Translations under genes and position numbers: made by a program
Source: Treponema sp.
GTDB taxonomy: Bacteria > Spirochaetota > Spirochaetia > Treponematales > Treponemataceae
Direction of reading: 5' to 3'
Length of the DNA stretch: 19,231 nucleotides
Assembly (NCBI GenBank): GCA_017617145.1
Contig: JAFZWX010000042.1
Span: 1-19,231, forward strand
Shown: positions 7,731 to 14,980 of the stretch, one piece after another
How the letters are laid out: each line of letters begins with the position of its first letter
Position numbering within the stretch: position 1 is the stretch's first letter
Notes under the pieces: generated by a model
The model's database searches: none
What the model was told of the DNA's origin: nothing
The model's input: the letters and a program-made list of their open reading frames with translations, nothing else

Positions 7731-8342
7731 TTACTTATAGTTGCAAAGAAAATCGTGATGAATTTCCAAAAGCTCATGAGAATAGACTTTAGGTTTGTCT
7801 GATTCACGGACTATTCTCCAGAGGGCGGCAGCAGTTTTGAGACGTTCAGAAAAGACTTCGGTTGTTTTGTCGGCGTAAAAATCTTTAACGAACCTGTTCC
7901 ATTGAAGTGCGGAATTGTCGTATTTTACATAAGTTTTTTTGCCGTAGTAAATGTCAAGCAGGTCGCCGAGGGTAAAATCTGAATCACCCGTTTCTTTGAT
8001 TTTTTTGACTGAAGCAACCATATCTACGTTGAACTTGAAAGGTTTGATACCGGTTTGTTTTTCAAAGAATTCACGAAATCGTAGACCAAAAGTGAAGTTA
8101 CATGCGAGGAGGCTTGTATTTAATGAAAGAGTTGTCAAACCATTCGTAGCACAGCTTCTCGGTCGTTCTGGCAGAATTTTTTCACCATTAAAATACGCCT
8201 CAATAACTTTGTTAAGCTCAATCTTACCGCCGTCAGACTTAAGCCCGAGTGAACGGCAGATTTTTATAAGCTCCTCGCGGTACCAGTAATATTTTGAGAA
8301 CTCTTCAAAGCTTTTAATATCTTTAAATTCCGGTCGTGCCAT
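7731..8342 (-). CDS. SAP-domain / DUF6434-type protein
   Basis: 203 residues. Residues about 10-55 form a SAP-like helix-extended-helix (EEFSKYYWYREELIKICRSLGL, broken here only for naming, then GGKIELNKVIEAYFNGEK), a fold that binds DNA. After a Pro/Arg-rich linker, TTLSLNTSLLACNFTFGLRF begins the DUF6434-like part, with FREFFEKQTGIKPFKFNV, then LGDLLDIY, ALQWNRFVKDFY and a terminal AAALWRIVRESDKP motif. It starts 2 nt after the stop of a DUF3781 remnant and has no clear ribosome site of its own, so it may depend on translational coupling. One of three shared palindromes lies at its promoter, placing it in the WYL regulon. Confidence 0.75.
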   Translation of the reverse strand: MARPEFKDIKSFEEFSKYYWYREELIKICRSLGLKSDGGKIELNKVIEAYFNGEKILPERPRSCATNGLTTLSLNTSLLACNFTFGLRFREFFEKQTGIKPFKFNVDMVASVKKIKETGDSDFTLGDLLDIYYGKKTYVKYDNSALQWNRFVKDFYADKTTEVFSERLKTAAALWRIVRESDKPKVYSHELLEIHHDFLCNYK

Positions 8343-8344
8343 TT

Positions 8345-8443
8345 TTATTTCATCTTATGTGCGGTGATAATCGTATAACTGTAAGAATTCACGATGATTC
8401 TGATTCCGTCAATCTCGCAGTACCAGTTCTCCCATGGAGTATA
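8345..8443 (-). pseudogene. DUF3781 C-terminal remnant
   Basis: A 32-codon open stretch that begins right after an in-frame TAA and ends in TAA at 8345-8347. It reads WENWYCEIDGIRIIVN followed by SYSYTIITAHKMK. The ending SYSYTIITAHK is what I know as the C-terminus of DUF3781 proteins (about 80-100 residues long). No start codon or N-terminal part exists: the sequence upstream is the -10 box and palindrome. It is therefore a 5'-deleted gene whose end survives as the leader of the SAP-domain gene. Confidence 0.65.
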
Positions 8444-8448
8444 TTATA
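8443..8448 (-). promoter_or_regulatory. -10 box of the SAP-domain gene promoter (site A)
   Basis: Minus-strand TATAAT with an extended TGC (TGCTATAAT). No -35-like hexamer lies at 16-18 nt; that region is occupied by the palindrome at 8456-8481. Confidence 0.65.
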
Positions 8449-8455
8449 GCAGACT

Positions 8456-8481
8456 AAATATGACAACAGAATGTCATGTTT
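8456..8481. promoter_or_regulatory. WYL-regulon palindrome, site A
   Basis: AAATATGACA, 6-nt spacer, TGTCATGTTT: 10-bp arms with one mismatch. It lies between the WYL gene stop and the SAP-domain gene, 7 nt upstream of the -10 box. Its centre is 23 bp from the -10 centre. Confidence 0.75.
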
Positions 8482-8487
8482 AATATA

Positions 8488-9417
8488 TTATTTATATAAC
8501 CCCGAAATCTCTTTTGCTTTTTTCTGAATGGATTCTGCTATCCTTTTTGGCGAGATGATTTTGATATCTGCTTCAAAACCAAGCAGCATTCCTATGAGCC
8601 AGTCTGTATCCGGAGCAGAGAAGATAGCGGTAATCGATTTGTCTTTATTCTGTTTGATTTCTGAGCAGACAAAAATATCAAAAAGATATGCAATTTTCGG
8701 TGGTTTAATTTTTGCTTTGATTTGAATAAGCGGAAGATCTGGTTGTTCTGCATATATATCAGAAAATTGAACGCATTCTTCTCTTGTAATATTCGCAGCA
8801 CGACCAGTCATTTCAACATTGCGCATTCTGCTCAGTTTAAAAAAACGTTCTGCCTTTCGTAGTGTACACCAGCCTTGCATATACCAGGCCTGCCCTTTAT
8901 AAATCAGTTTCCACGGATGAACAGTTCTTCGTTCTGCACTGCCATCCCCTGAATAATAATCAAAAACAACCTGACGCTTTTTCAAAATACAATCCCGTAG
9001 TGTTCCAAAAACCTGCCTTACACTACTGCCTTCAGGACTCCACGGAGCAAAATCAACTTCGAGCCAGTCACTGTCACTTGTTACTAGATGCGAAAGTTTT
9101 TTTATTGCCGATTCAGCAGAACCTTCATTTCTACAAGAGCTTCCACTCAAACTGTTCAAAGCCTTTACACTTGAAAGAATCGCAAGCCTCTCATCTTCAG
9201 ATAAAACAGTCTTATCCAGAGCATATTTTTCAGAAATAGCAATTCCACCACCACGGCCTTTAAGTGAATAAACCGGCACACCTGAAACAGAAAGCGCATC
9301 AAGCCAGCGGTAAATCGTGCGTGTTGAAACCCCGAAGCGCTTTGCCATTTCAGCGGCAGTAGTCTGCTTTTTATCAATGAGAATATAAACTAACTCAAAA
9401 AGCTGATCGATTTGCAA
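8488..9417 (-). CDS. WYL-domain transcriptional regulator (YafY family)
   Basis: 309 residues from a TTG at 9417, with AAGGA 10 nt upstream. Residues 1-60 are an HTH_11 winged helix (TTAAEMAKRFGVSTRTIYRWLDAL, interrupted only in naming, and GRGGGIAI as the wing). Residues about 130-220 form the WYL domain: VVFDYYSGDG, HPWKLIYKGQAWYMQGW (with WYM replacing Trp-Tyr-Leu) and FKLSRM. A WCX-like C-terminal domain follows (about 225-305). WYL proteins sense nucleic-acid or nucleotide ligands; examples include PafBC in DNA damage and CapW/BrxR in phage defence. Three near-identical palindromes flank this gene and its neighbours, and one sits on its own promoter. Confidence 0.9.
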   Translation of the reverse strand: MQIDQLFELVYILIDKKQTTAAEMAKRFGVSTRTIYRWLDALSVSGVPVYSLKGRGGGIAISEKYALDKTVLSEDERLAILSSVKALNSLSGSSCRNEGSAESAIKKLSHLVTSDSDWLEVDFAPWSPEGSSVRQVFGTLRDCILKKRQVVFDYYSGDGSAERRTVHPWKLIYKGQAWYMQGWCTLRKAERFFKLSRMRNVEMTGRAANITREECVQFSDIYAEQPDLPLIQIKAKIKPPKIAYLFDIFVCSEIKQNKDKSITAIFSAPDTDWLIGMLLGFEADIKIISPKRIAESIQKKAKEISGLYK

Positions 9418-9423
9418 ATTGTT

Positions 9424-9549
9424 TTATTCCTTACAGTTTTTTATATGTGCTTTTATCTTCTTTATTGCCCAGTCATAATGACTTGAAGTCGTGCTCACTA
9501 AATAATCACCAAGGGCTGCATTACCTGTCCTCCATTCTTTTTGATGGCT
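9424..9549 (-). pseudogene. Unidentified C-terminal gene remnant in the WYL leader
   Basis: A 41-codon open stretch bounded by TAA on both sides and without a start codon. It contains EWRTGNAALGDYLVSTT and HYDWAIKKIKAHIKNCKE, with a protein-like composition and an amphipathic helix at the end. It begins directly behind the -10 box of the WYL gene promoter, exactly as the DUF3781 remnant does at site A. I do not recognise the family. A tiny ORF in another frame (seven codons) has a perfect GGAGG upstream but is probably chance. Confidence 0.45.
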
Positions 9550-9556
9550 TTAATAT

Positions 9557-9562
9557 ATTATA
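9557..9562 (-). promoter_or_regulatory. -10 box of the WYL gene promoter (site B)
   Basis: Minus-strand TATAAT, 2 nt from the palindrome. Inside the palindrome ATGACA sits 18 nt upstream, a 5-of-6 match to the -35 consensus, so binding there should block the polymerase. Confidence 0.6.
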
Positions 9563-9564
9563 CC

Positions 9565-9590
9565 AAATATGACAAGAGAATGTCATATTT
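9565..9590. promoter_or_regulatory. WYL-regulon palindrome, site B
   Basis: AAATATGACA, spacer AGAGAA, TGTCATATTT: perfect 10-bp arms. It overlaps the stop codon of the radical SAM gene (9589-9591) and the -35 region of the WYL gene promoter. Its centre is 18 bp from the -10 centre, 5 bp less than at sites A and C. Confidence 0.8.
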
Positions 9591-10449
9591 AAAACAATTC
9601 AGGCTGATTTTTATTTTCCGGAAATTCTTCCATCCATCTAAAAAAAGAATCTGTTCCGAGCATGATGCTGTTACTTTTACAAACATCTGCTATGTACGAC
9701 ATAAGCTCATGTTCCCGTGGACTTGAAATCATATAATTCCATCCGTAAGATTTGATGTATCGTTCCTTCAGCCCCGGAAACTTTTTGTCCAATGCATCAT
9801 AAAAATATTCACGATTTCCTTCGCGCATAGTAACACCGATTCCAAAACAGATTACAGCATGAACCTTTGCCCGTATACAGTAATCTAAAAGAGCATCTAT
9901 ATTTTCTTTTGTATCATTAATAAAAGGAAGAAAAGGACTAAGCCAGACAACTGTAGGGATATTCCGGTCACGACACTCGCAAAGAACTTCAAAACGACGA
10001 CTGGTTGGACAAACTTCGGGTTCAACCAGTCGGCACAGCGAATCATCTGCGGTAGTCACTGTCATCTGTACTACAGTTTTAGCCTTCTTGTTTATTCGAT
10101 CAAGAAGGTCTATGTCGCGAAGAATCAAATCGGATTTTGTTTGTGGGGCTACACCGAATCCATGCCGTTCTATAATTTCAAGGCAACGGCGCATAAGGCA
10201 AAGATCTTTTTCAGCAGGAATATACGGATCACCCATTGCACCGGTTCCAATCATACAGCGTTTTCTTTTTTTTGAAAGTGTTTCTTCAAGAAGCTCCGGT
10301 GCATTCTGCTTTACTTCAATATCTTCAAAGGCGTGCGTAAACTGATAGCATTTACTTCTCGAGTCGCAGTAAATACAGCCGTGCGAACAACCTCGATAAA
10401 TGTTCATACTTCGAGGAGTTAGAATTGTTTTTGCATTAATGAAGTGCAT
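9589..10449 (-). CDS. SPL-family radical SAM protein
   Basis: 286 residues. The radical SAM cluster motif is at C21, C25 and C28 (YRGCSHGCIYCDSR). TPRSMNIYRG, GTGAMGDPYIPAEK, TKSDLILRDIDLL and VTTADD are characteristic of the spore-photoproduct-lyase-like group (COG1533, SplB). A conserved stretch WLSPFLPFINDT follows. Members cleave SAM to a 5'-deoxyadenosyl radical; few apart from SplB itself, which repairs UV thymine lesions, are characterised. The start at 10449 lies at the predicted transcription start, so the message would be leaderless; no Shine-Dalgarno site exists. The promoter carries palindrome site C, which links it to the WYL regulator downstream. Confidence 0.85.
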   Translation of the reverse strand: MHFINAKTILTPRSMNIYRGCSHGCIYCDSRSKCYQFTHAFEDIEVKQNAPELLEETLSKKRKRCMIGTGAMGDPYIPAEKDLCLMRRCLEIIERHGFGVAPQTKSDLILRDIDLLDRINKKAKTVVQMTVTTADDSLCRLVEPEVCPTSRRFEVLCECRDRNIPTVVWLSPFLPFINDTKENIDALLDYCIRAKVHAVICFGIGVTMREGNREYFYDALDKKFPGLKERYIKSYGWNYMISSPREHELMSYIADVCKSNSIMLGTDSFFRWMEEFPENKNQPELF

Positions 10450-10455
10450 GAATTA

Positions 10456-10461
10456 ATTGTA
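10456..10461 (-). promoter_or_regulatory. -10 box of the radical SAM gene promoter (site C)
   Basis: Minus-strand TACAAT, 7 nt from the palindrome at 10469-10494. No -35-like hexamer is present at 16-18 nt. The start codon at 10449 is 7 nt downstream, pointing to a leaderless mRNA. Confidence 0.55.
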
Positions 10462-10468
10462 TCACAGA

Positions 10469-10494
10469 AAATATGACAAGAGGATGTCGTATTT
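10469..10494. promoter_or_regulatory. WYL-regulon palindrome, site C
   Basis: AAATATGACA, spacer AGAGGA, TGTCGTATTT: 10-bp arms with one mismatch. It is upstream of the radical SAM gene, and its centre is 23 bp from the -10 centre, the same as at site A. Confidence 0.75.
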
Positions 10495-10640
10495 AAAACA
10501 ACCATTATGTTTTTTCTAAATTTTTATAGAATTTGTGAGTTTAACTCTGTATCATAATTCTGATAAATCAAGCATAATACAATTAACCATATATAATGTC
10601 GCTTAATTATTTAAGGACGTATACATCTAAGGAGAACAAA

Positions 10641-11435
10641 ATGAATATTGCAGTTGTCACCGGAGCTTCATCTGGAATGGGGCGGGAATTTTGCAGGCTC
10701 TTTGACAAAGAAGGTTTCGATGAAATCTGGGGATTAGGTCTTGGTAAAGAAAGCATGGAAGCTTTAAAAACTGAACTTTCAACTAAGTTCAGATATTTTG
10801 ATATGGATTTAACGGTTGATGAAAACCTGAACAAATACAAAAAGGCTCTGGAAGAAGAAAAACCAGATGTAAAATGGCTTGTCAATGCCAGTGGTTTCGG
10901 AAAATTTGGAAGATATGATGAAATTGGAGTTTCAAACAGTATTAATATGATTGATTTAAACTGCAGGGCTCTTGTTTTTATGACAGAAACAACTTTGCCT
11001 TACATGAGCGAAGGAGCAAGAATCACGCAATTTGCATCTATTGCAGCATTCCAGCCTCTTCCATACATCAATATATATTCTGCTACAAAAGTATTTATCT
11101 TGAATTATTCTCTTTCGCTTGGAATGGAGCTTAAATCAAAAAAAATCACAGTTACTGCTGTATGCCCTTACTGGACAAAAACTGCTTTTTTTGACAGAGC
11201 AACAAAAATTGATTCAAAAACATCATCTGCGGTAGTTACATACTATACTGTCATGTATGATCCTGAAAAAGTTATTAACAAGGCATACAAGGATTCAAAG
11301 AAAGGAAAATCCAAATCAGTTTATGGTTTTACGACAAAGCTTCAGGCAACACTTTCAAAGCTGCTTCCTGCAAAACTGATTATGAATTACTGGCTCTGGC
11401 AGCAAAAACTTCGAAAAAAATACAAGGGAAAATAA
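10641..11435 (+). CDS. Short-chain dehydrogenase/reductase (SDR family)
   Basis: 264 residues from the ATG at 10641; AAGGAG lies just upstream, and the Rossmann fold starts at once, so the longer frame opening at 10596 is not used. Visible motifs are VTGASSGMG (6-14, cofactor binding), NASGFG (the NAxG motif), ASIAA carrying the catalytic Ser, and YSATK with the catalytic Tyr and Lys. It reduces or oxidises an unknown alcohol or carbonyl with NAD(P)H. The C-terminus (about 225-264) is basic with a hydrophobic patch, which may lie against the membrane. No co-transcribed neighbour is seen. It is convergent with the AAA+ operon. Confidence 0.9.
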   Translation: MNIAVVTGASSGMGREFCRLFDKEGFDEIWGLGLGKESMEALKTELSTKFRYFDMDLTVDENLNKYKKALEEEKPDVKWLVNASGFGKFGRYDEIGVSNSINMIDLNCRALVFMTETTLPYMSEGARITQFASIAAFQPLPYINIYSATKVFILNYSLSLGMELKSKKITVTAVCPYWTKTAFFDRATKIDSKTSSAVVTYYTVMYDPEKVINKAYKDSKKGKSKSVYGFTTKLQATLSKLLPAKLIMNYWLWQQKLRKKYKGK

Positions 11436-11485
11436 ACGGAAACTAAATTTCCTGGTCGCTTTGTCATAAACGGGTGTCTCCTGCA

Positions 11486-11640
11486 TTAGTCTCTGCCGGC
11501 GAATTTGTTGGTGTAATATAGGCGTAAGAACATTCCTTCCCGATATCTGTGATATTTTTCCATTACCGCAGGTACACCTGTTTCCCAGGACTTTGGAACG
11601 TCCCAAGAAAAGAATTTAATTGATTTATGAGATAGAGATA
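11486..11640 (-). pseudogene. Possible C-terminal gene fragment
   Basis: An open stretch of about 50 codons ending in TAA at 11486-11488, with no plausible start before an internal Met. It reads KFFSWDVPKSWETGVPAV then MEKYHRYREGMFLRLYYTN, and ends FAGRD; the aromatic and charged composition looks like real protein rather than noise. It lies behind the AAA+ operon on the same strand. I do not recognise the family. A 25-residue ORF could start at 11563 but lacks a ribosome site. Chance open frame remains possible. Confidence 0.3.
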
Positions 11641-11647
11641 AAATTGT

Positions 11648-12310
11648 TTATGCCCTCGGTCTTACAATTTCAAACAAAATATCCCAATCCAGATCTGTGG
11701 CAATAGCACTATATATGTTTTGAGTATAGGTAAGATCTATTGTATCTTTATCTATAACCTCGCCCTCTTTGTAGTTTTTATAAACCAGGGGGAAACGCTT
11801 TATAACTTCCTGTCTGAACTTAGGACAATAATCATTCAAATAATCGCAAATAAGCTGGTATTGATTGATGTTTGGATCATGTATATAACATGGGGTAAAA
11901 TGTGTCATGTTCTGTATGGCAAAACTCTTCAAAAGTTTTTCTGTAAAATCCGGAGCAAGAAGTATTTCATACATATCTTGTGTAATAATTATTCCAGCTT
12001 CATTAATAAGAGTTGAAAAGGCTTGAAATTCTTTTCTCTTTTTCTTAATAAAATCTATCTGTATGAGAATTCCTTCAATATCTGGATCTTCATCATAATC
12101 TGTAATTGCTTTTCCTACTGCTACTAGGGAAGCTTTTGTTTTAGTAACTTTTACAGCAAATACTAAATCACCCTGCTCAATTTGAGAACCCTCTTTATAT
12201 TTCAATGCCATTCCGACAGGAGTAGTTTCACCTTTTTTCAGAGTCTCATATAAATCATTTTCCTTATACCAACTTACCGTTGAATTAATACACACAATAA
12301 AACTCTTCAT
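11648..12310 (-). CDS. EVE-like-operon protein 2: C-terminal domain shared with the 14267-14977 protein
   Basis: 220 residues from the ATG at 12310, chosen because TAGGAG lies 4 nt upstream. The N-terminal half (about 1-90) has strands such as SFIVCINSTVSWY, QGDLVFAVKV, LVAVGKAITDY and GILIQIDFI, compatible with a small beta-barrel like PUA/EVE domains but without clear signature residues. The C-terminal 70 residues (QLICDYLNDYCPKF, LVYKNYKEGEVIDK, IDL, ILFEIVRPRA) align by eye with the end of the other operon protein (GDYIRDLCPVF, LIYRDFKEGEVVEE, IDF, LIRVINPVA). It is the last gene, 7 nt after the VWA gene. Its role is unknown; the shared tail suggests both dock on the same partner. Confidence 0.65.
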   Translation of the reverse strand: MKSFIVCINSTVSWYKENDLYETLKKGETTPVGMALKYKEGSQIEQGDLVFAVKVTKTKASLVAVGKAITDYDEDPDIEGILIQIDFIKKKRKEFQAFSTLINEAGIIITQDMYEILLAPDFTEKLLKSFAIQNMTHFTPCYIHDPNINQYQLICDYLNDYCPKFRQEVIKRFPLVYKNYKEGEVIDKDTIDLTYTQNIYSAIATDLDWDILFEIVRPRA

Positions 12311-12317
12311 AATACTC

Positions 12318-14258
12318 CTACAACAACTGTCTTGAGACAATATTCAAAATCTGTCCGGTAAGACGTTTCAAATCCGTACACTGAACAAGATGCGGATAGA
12401 TTTCTTTTAAATCGGCATACGTAGAATATTCATCTTCATCAGCGCATTCATCATCAAGAGCTACCGCAATAATATTGGTTCCACGATTGATAATTTTCTT
12501 GGCTGCATTTGCAGTATCTTTGTTTGCAACTGCCCCCCAATATTCATCATAGGCATGAGCAGGCTGGCCGTCAGAAAGAACGATAATCAGCTTATTGTCA
12601 CAGAAGGTTTTCTGATTGATATATTTTTCAGCCCAATAAAGAGCCAGTCCATCACGGTTATCTCCATCAGAATCAAGCTGCATGATATTTAGTTTTTCTT
12701 CTTCTTTGGCATTAAAGTTTACAAGGATGTTCACATCAATTTCAGGCTCGTCACCGCAACCACGATGTTCAACAATTGCATGCTGGATTCCCTGCTTCTT
12801 CAAAACCTCATGCAGAATAACACTCGAAATCATAGCACTATTCCGGCGGTCTCCACTCATCGAACCAGAACCATCTATCAGAAGAAGAACCGACATATCA
12901 GGGACTTCATTACCGCGGGTATTGCGAAACCAGATACGTCTTTTCATGTCGCCCATCATCTTGGAATCAATTCCTGCTCCGAAAAGATATTTGTTTTCTT
13001 TTACAGGAACCTGAGCTCTTAACAACTGCAAAAAGCGGGAATTATAAGAATTGATATTTAAGTGATAATGATTATAAATATTCTGATAGGCTTTTCGAAG
13101 ATTCAGATTTATCTTTGGATGATTCTCATTAATTTTTATATCCTTGTGAACCGCAGAAGCGCCTACGCTGTTTCCAGAATGTTCTACTTTATAACCTTGA
13201 TAACTGGTGATATCATCAGCCACTTTTTCATCTTTTTCAAAACCTTTTACGGCTTTAATAAGTTCAGGCACACCAGTGTTTGGCTCTGTCTTCTTTGTAC
13301 CATCAATGTTTGTAAAGAGCCTTGTTGAAACAGCCTGAGTTCTTCCTTTTCTTTCTTTTCCACCGATTGAGTTCTTGAATCCGCCATGAGTGTCCTGTCC
13401 GACAACAGTTTCAGGAAGAAGAGATTCACCAAGTTCAGCCTCATCATCTTTTGGAATAAGAGGCTTTATGATTTCAAAAATCTGCTTTGAGTATTTGTAG
13501 CGGTCTTCCGGATTATCCTGTATTGAACCGTCGAGGAAAAGCTGCTTTGTTTTTTCAACATATTCTGTAATCTCAACCGGGGGTTCTCCATGTTCAAACA
13601 TAGGGTACAAAAGGAAGCTTGCCATGTAATCAAGATAATAAATTAGATTTTGAACCTTTTTCTGTATTTCGTCTTCAGCCGGTTTTTCAAGTTTGAATCT
13701 ATCTTCTGCAGTACTTTCAACCTTCTTCTTTGAAAAGGCTGGAGCTACACGATTAAACATCAGATAGATTTCGATATTATCATAAACTGAAGAACCAACT
13801 GCTTCAATGTAAGCATCTTCAATTATGTTTGAAATATTGGCAATTGTCTTAAGTTCGTTTTTATGAGTTTGCCCTTCTGTTTCAAAAAAATCAGGATCTT
13901 TAAATTGATTTCCAGGGAAGTTTGAATATAAAAGATGAAGGCATTCATGCAGAGTAAGTCCACGGCAAACCATCTTAAGTGCATTCCATGGTGATGCAGA
14001 TACAAGACCCGGCCATCCTAGTTCTTTTTCAGTTTCATCAAGACACTCTGAATCTTTATAAATATCGTGAAAAGCAGGATCAACAACAATGTTTCTTCCG
14101 TCGGTATAAGCCCTATCCTCATTTATAAAAAACAGGCGGACATCATCACTTTCTGCAAAAGCGCGGGCAAATGATTCTTCTACAGAACGGTTGCGCTCTG
14201 TCTGGAATTTATCGAGAATCTCTTTGTAAATGTCGTCTTCAGCAGTAAGTGGTTCCAC
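12318..14258 (-). CDS. CobT/NorD-like protein: HECLH metallopeptidase-like domain plus VWA domain
   Basis: 646 residues from a GTG at 14258 with TAGGA upstream. Residues 100-112 contain LTLHECLHLLYSN (HECLH, 104-108), followed by NIIEDAYIEA (144-153), the HExxH plus distal Glu pattern of a zinc-binding gluzincin-like domain. The middle (about 230-440) is acidic and less conserved. A von Willebrand A domain fills about 453-646: LLLIDGSGSM with the MIDAS residues D462, S464 and S466, then DGDNRDG, and IIVLSDGQP. This architecture matches the VWA partners of MoxR-type AAA+ ATPases (CobT, NorD, CoxE), which act as adaptors for chaperone-like remodelling. The AAA+ partner is the first gene of the operon. 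No cobalamin or denitrification genes are nearby. Confidence 0.8.
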   Translation of the reverse strand: MEPLTAEDDIYKEILDKFQTERNRSVEESFARAFAESDDVRLFFINEDRAYTDGRNIVVDPAFHDIYKDSECLDETEKELGWPGLVSASPWNALKMVCRGLTLHECLHLLYSNFPGNQFKDPDFFETEGQTHKNELKTIANISNIIEDAYIEAVGSSVYDNIEIYLMFNRVAPAFSKKKVESTAEDRFKLEKPAEDEIQKKVQNLIYYLDYMASFLLYPMFEHGEPPVEITEYVEKTKQLFLDGSIQDNPEDRYKYSKQIFEIIKPLIPKDDEAELGESLLPETVVGQDTHGGFKNSIGGKERKGRTQAVSTRLFTNIDGTKKTEPNTGVPELIKAVKGFEKDEKVADDITSYQGYKVEHSGNSVGASAVHKDIKINENHPKINLNLRKAYQNIYNHYHLNINSYNSRFLQLLRAQVPVKENKYLFGAGIDSKMMGDMKRRIWFRNTRGNEVPDMSVLLLIDGSGSMSGDRRNSAMISSVILHEVLKKQGIQHAIVEHRGCGDEPEIDVNILVNFNAKEEEKLNIMQLDSDGDNRDGLALYWAEKYINQKTFCDNKLIIVLSDGQPAHAYDEYWGAVANKDTANAAKKIINRGTNIIAVALDDECADEDEYSTYADLKEIYPHLVQCTDLKRLTGQILNIVSRQLL

Positions 14259-14266
14259 AATAATTC

Positions 14267-14977
14267 CTAAGCTACAGGATTTATTACCCTGATTAAGTCC
14301 TCATCTGAAACATTCTCAGAAAGAGATTCTGAAAGTTTTTCGTCAAATTCAAAATCGATAAAAGACTCTTCAACAACCTCTCCTTCTTTGAAATCACGAT
14401 ATATTAGTTTTTTTGAATCAATAATCCTTTTCTTAAAAACAGGACATAAATCCCTGATATAATCTCCAAGGTTTTCAATCATCTGATTTTCACCTTCACA
14501 TTCATAAGCAAGAAGTGTATTAGGTTTTCTTATAGGACATACTTTCTTCACAATTGTAAGAATTAGTTTTTCAACAACAGCAGCATTTTCAATCAAAACA
14601 CCGCTGTGTCCTTTATGCCATTCAATTTCTGGAAATTGTTTTTCAAGTTCTGCAGCAGAAAGAAAATCTGTTTTGCGGCGGTCAATTATACAATCAAAAT
14701 ACATGTCCGCATAAAAAAGATTTGTTCCATCCTTTTTTCTCCAGCTTTCACTTGTATACGTTTCACTGACAAAAGTCCCAAAACCGGCTATACCATCATT
14801 ATCTGTTCCTACCTGCTGTAGAATCCAGTAATCACCTTCTTCCAGATCCTCAAAATCATAAATACTCCAGTTCATTCCATCAAACTCATTTTCCAGGATA
14901 TTCTGGAGTAAGTATTCATGCCTGTCATAAGTCCAGCTTGAAATCTTTGGATTCCATCTTAAAATATACAATTTCAT
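14267..14977 (-). CDS. EVE/PUA-like protein of the AAA+ operon
   Basis: 236 residues; GGAG upstream lies inside the end of the AAA+ gene, so the two are coupled. Residues 1-145 begin LYILRWNPKISSW and include FDGMNWSIYDFED, EEGDYWILQQVG, GIAGFGTFVSETY, FPEIEWHKGHSGVLI; I recall small anaerobe proteins with the same LLLWNP.ISS start and GHSGRL end. The GDY...VG...G.G strand pattern is like EVE/PUA domains, which bind modified bases in nucleic acids. The C-terminal 70 residues form a separate domain shared with the last protein of this operon. A substrate-recognition or adaptor role beside the ATPase is inference. Confidence 0.65.
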   Translation of the reverse strand: MKLYILRWNPKISSWTYDRHEYLLQNILENEFDGMNWSIYDFEDLEEGDYWILQQVGTDNDGIAGFGTFVSETYTSESWRKKDGTNLFYADMYFDCIIDRRKTDFLSAAELEKQFPEIEWHKGHSGVLIENAAVVEKLILTIVKKVCPIRKPNTLLAYECEGENQMIENLGDYIRDLCPVFKKRIIDSKKLIYRDFKEGEVVEESFIDFEFDEKLSESLSENVSDEDLIRVINPVA

Positions 14978-14980
14978 AAG

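Noticed and set aside
11355..11606. 83-residue minus-strand ORF overlapping the SDR end
   Set aside because: It overlaps a confident gene, has no ribosome site, and the more protein-like frame of this gap is a different one.
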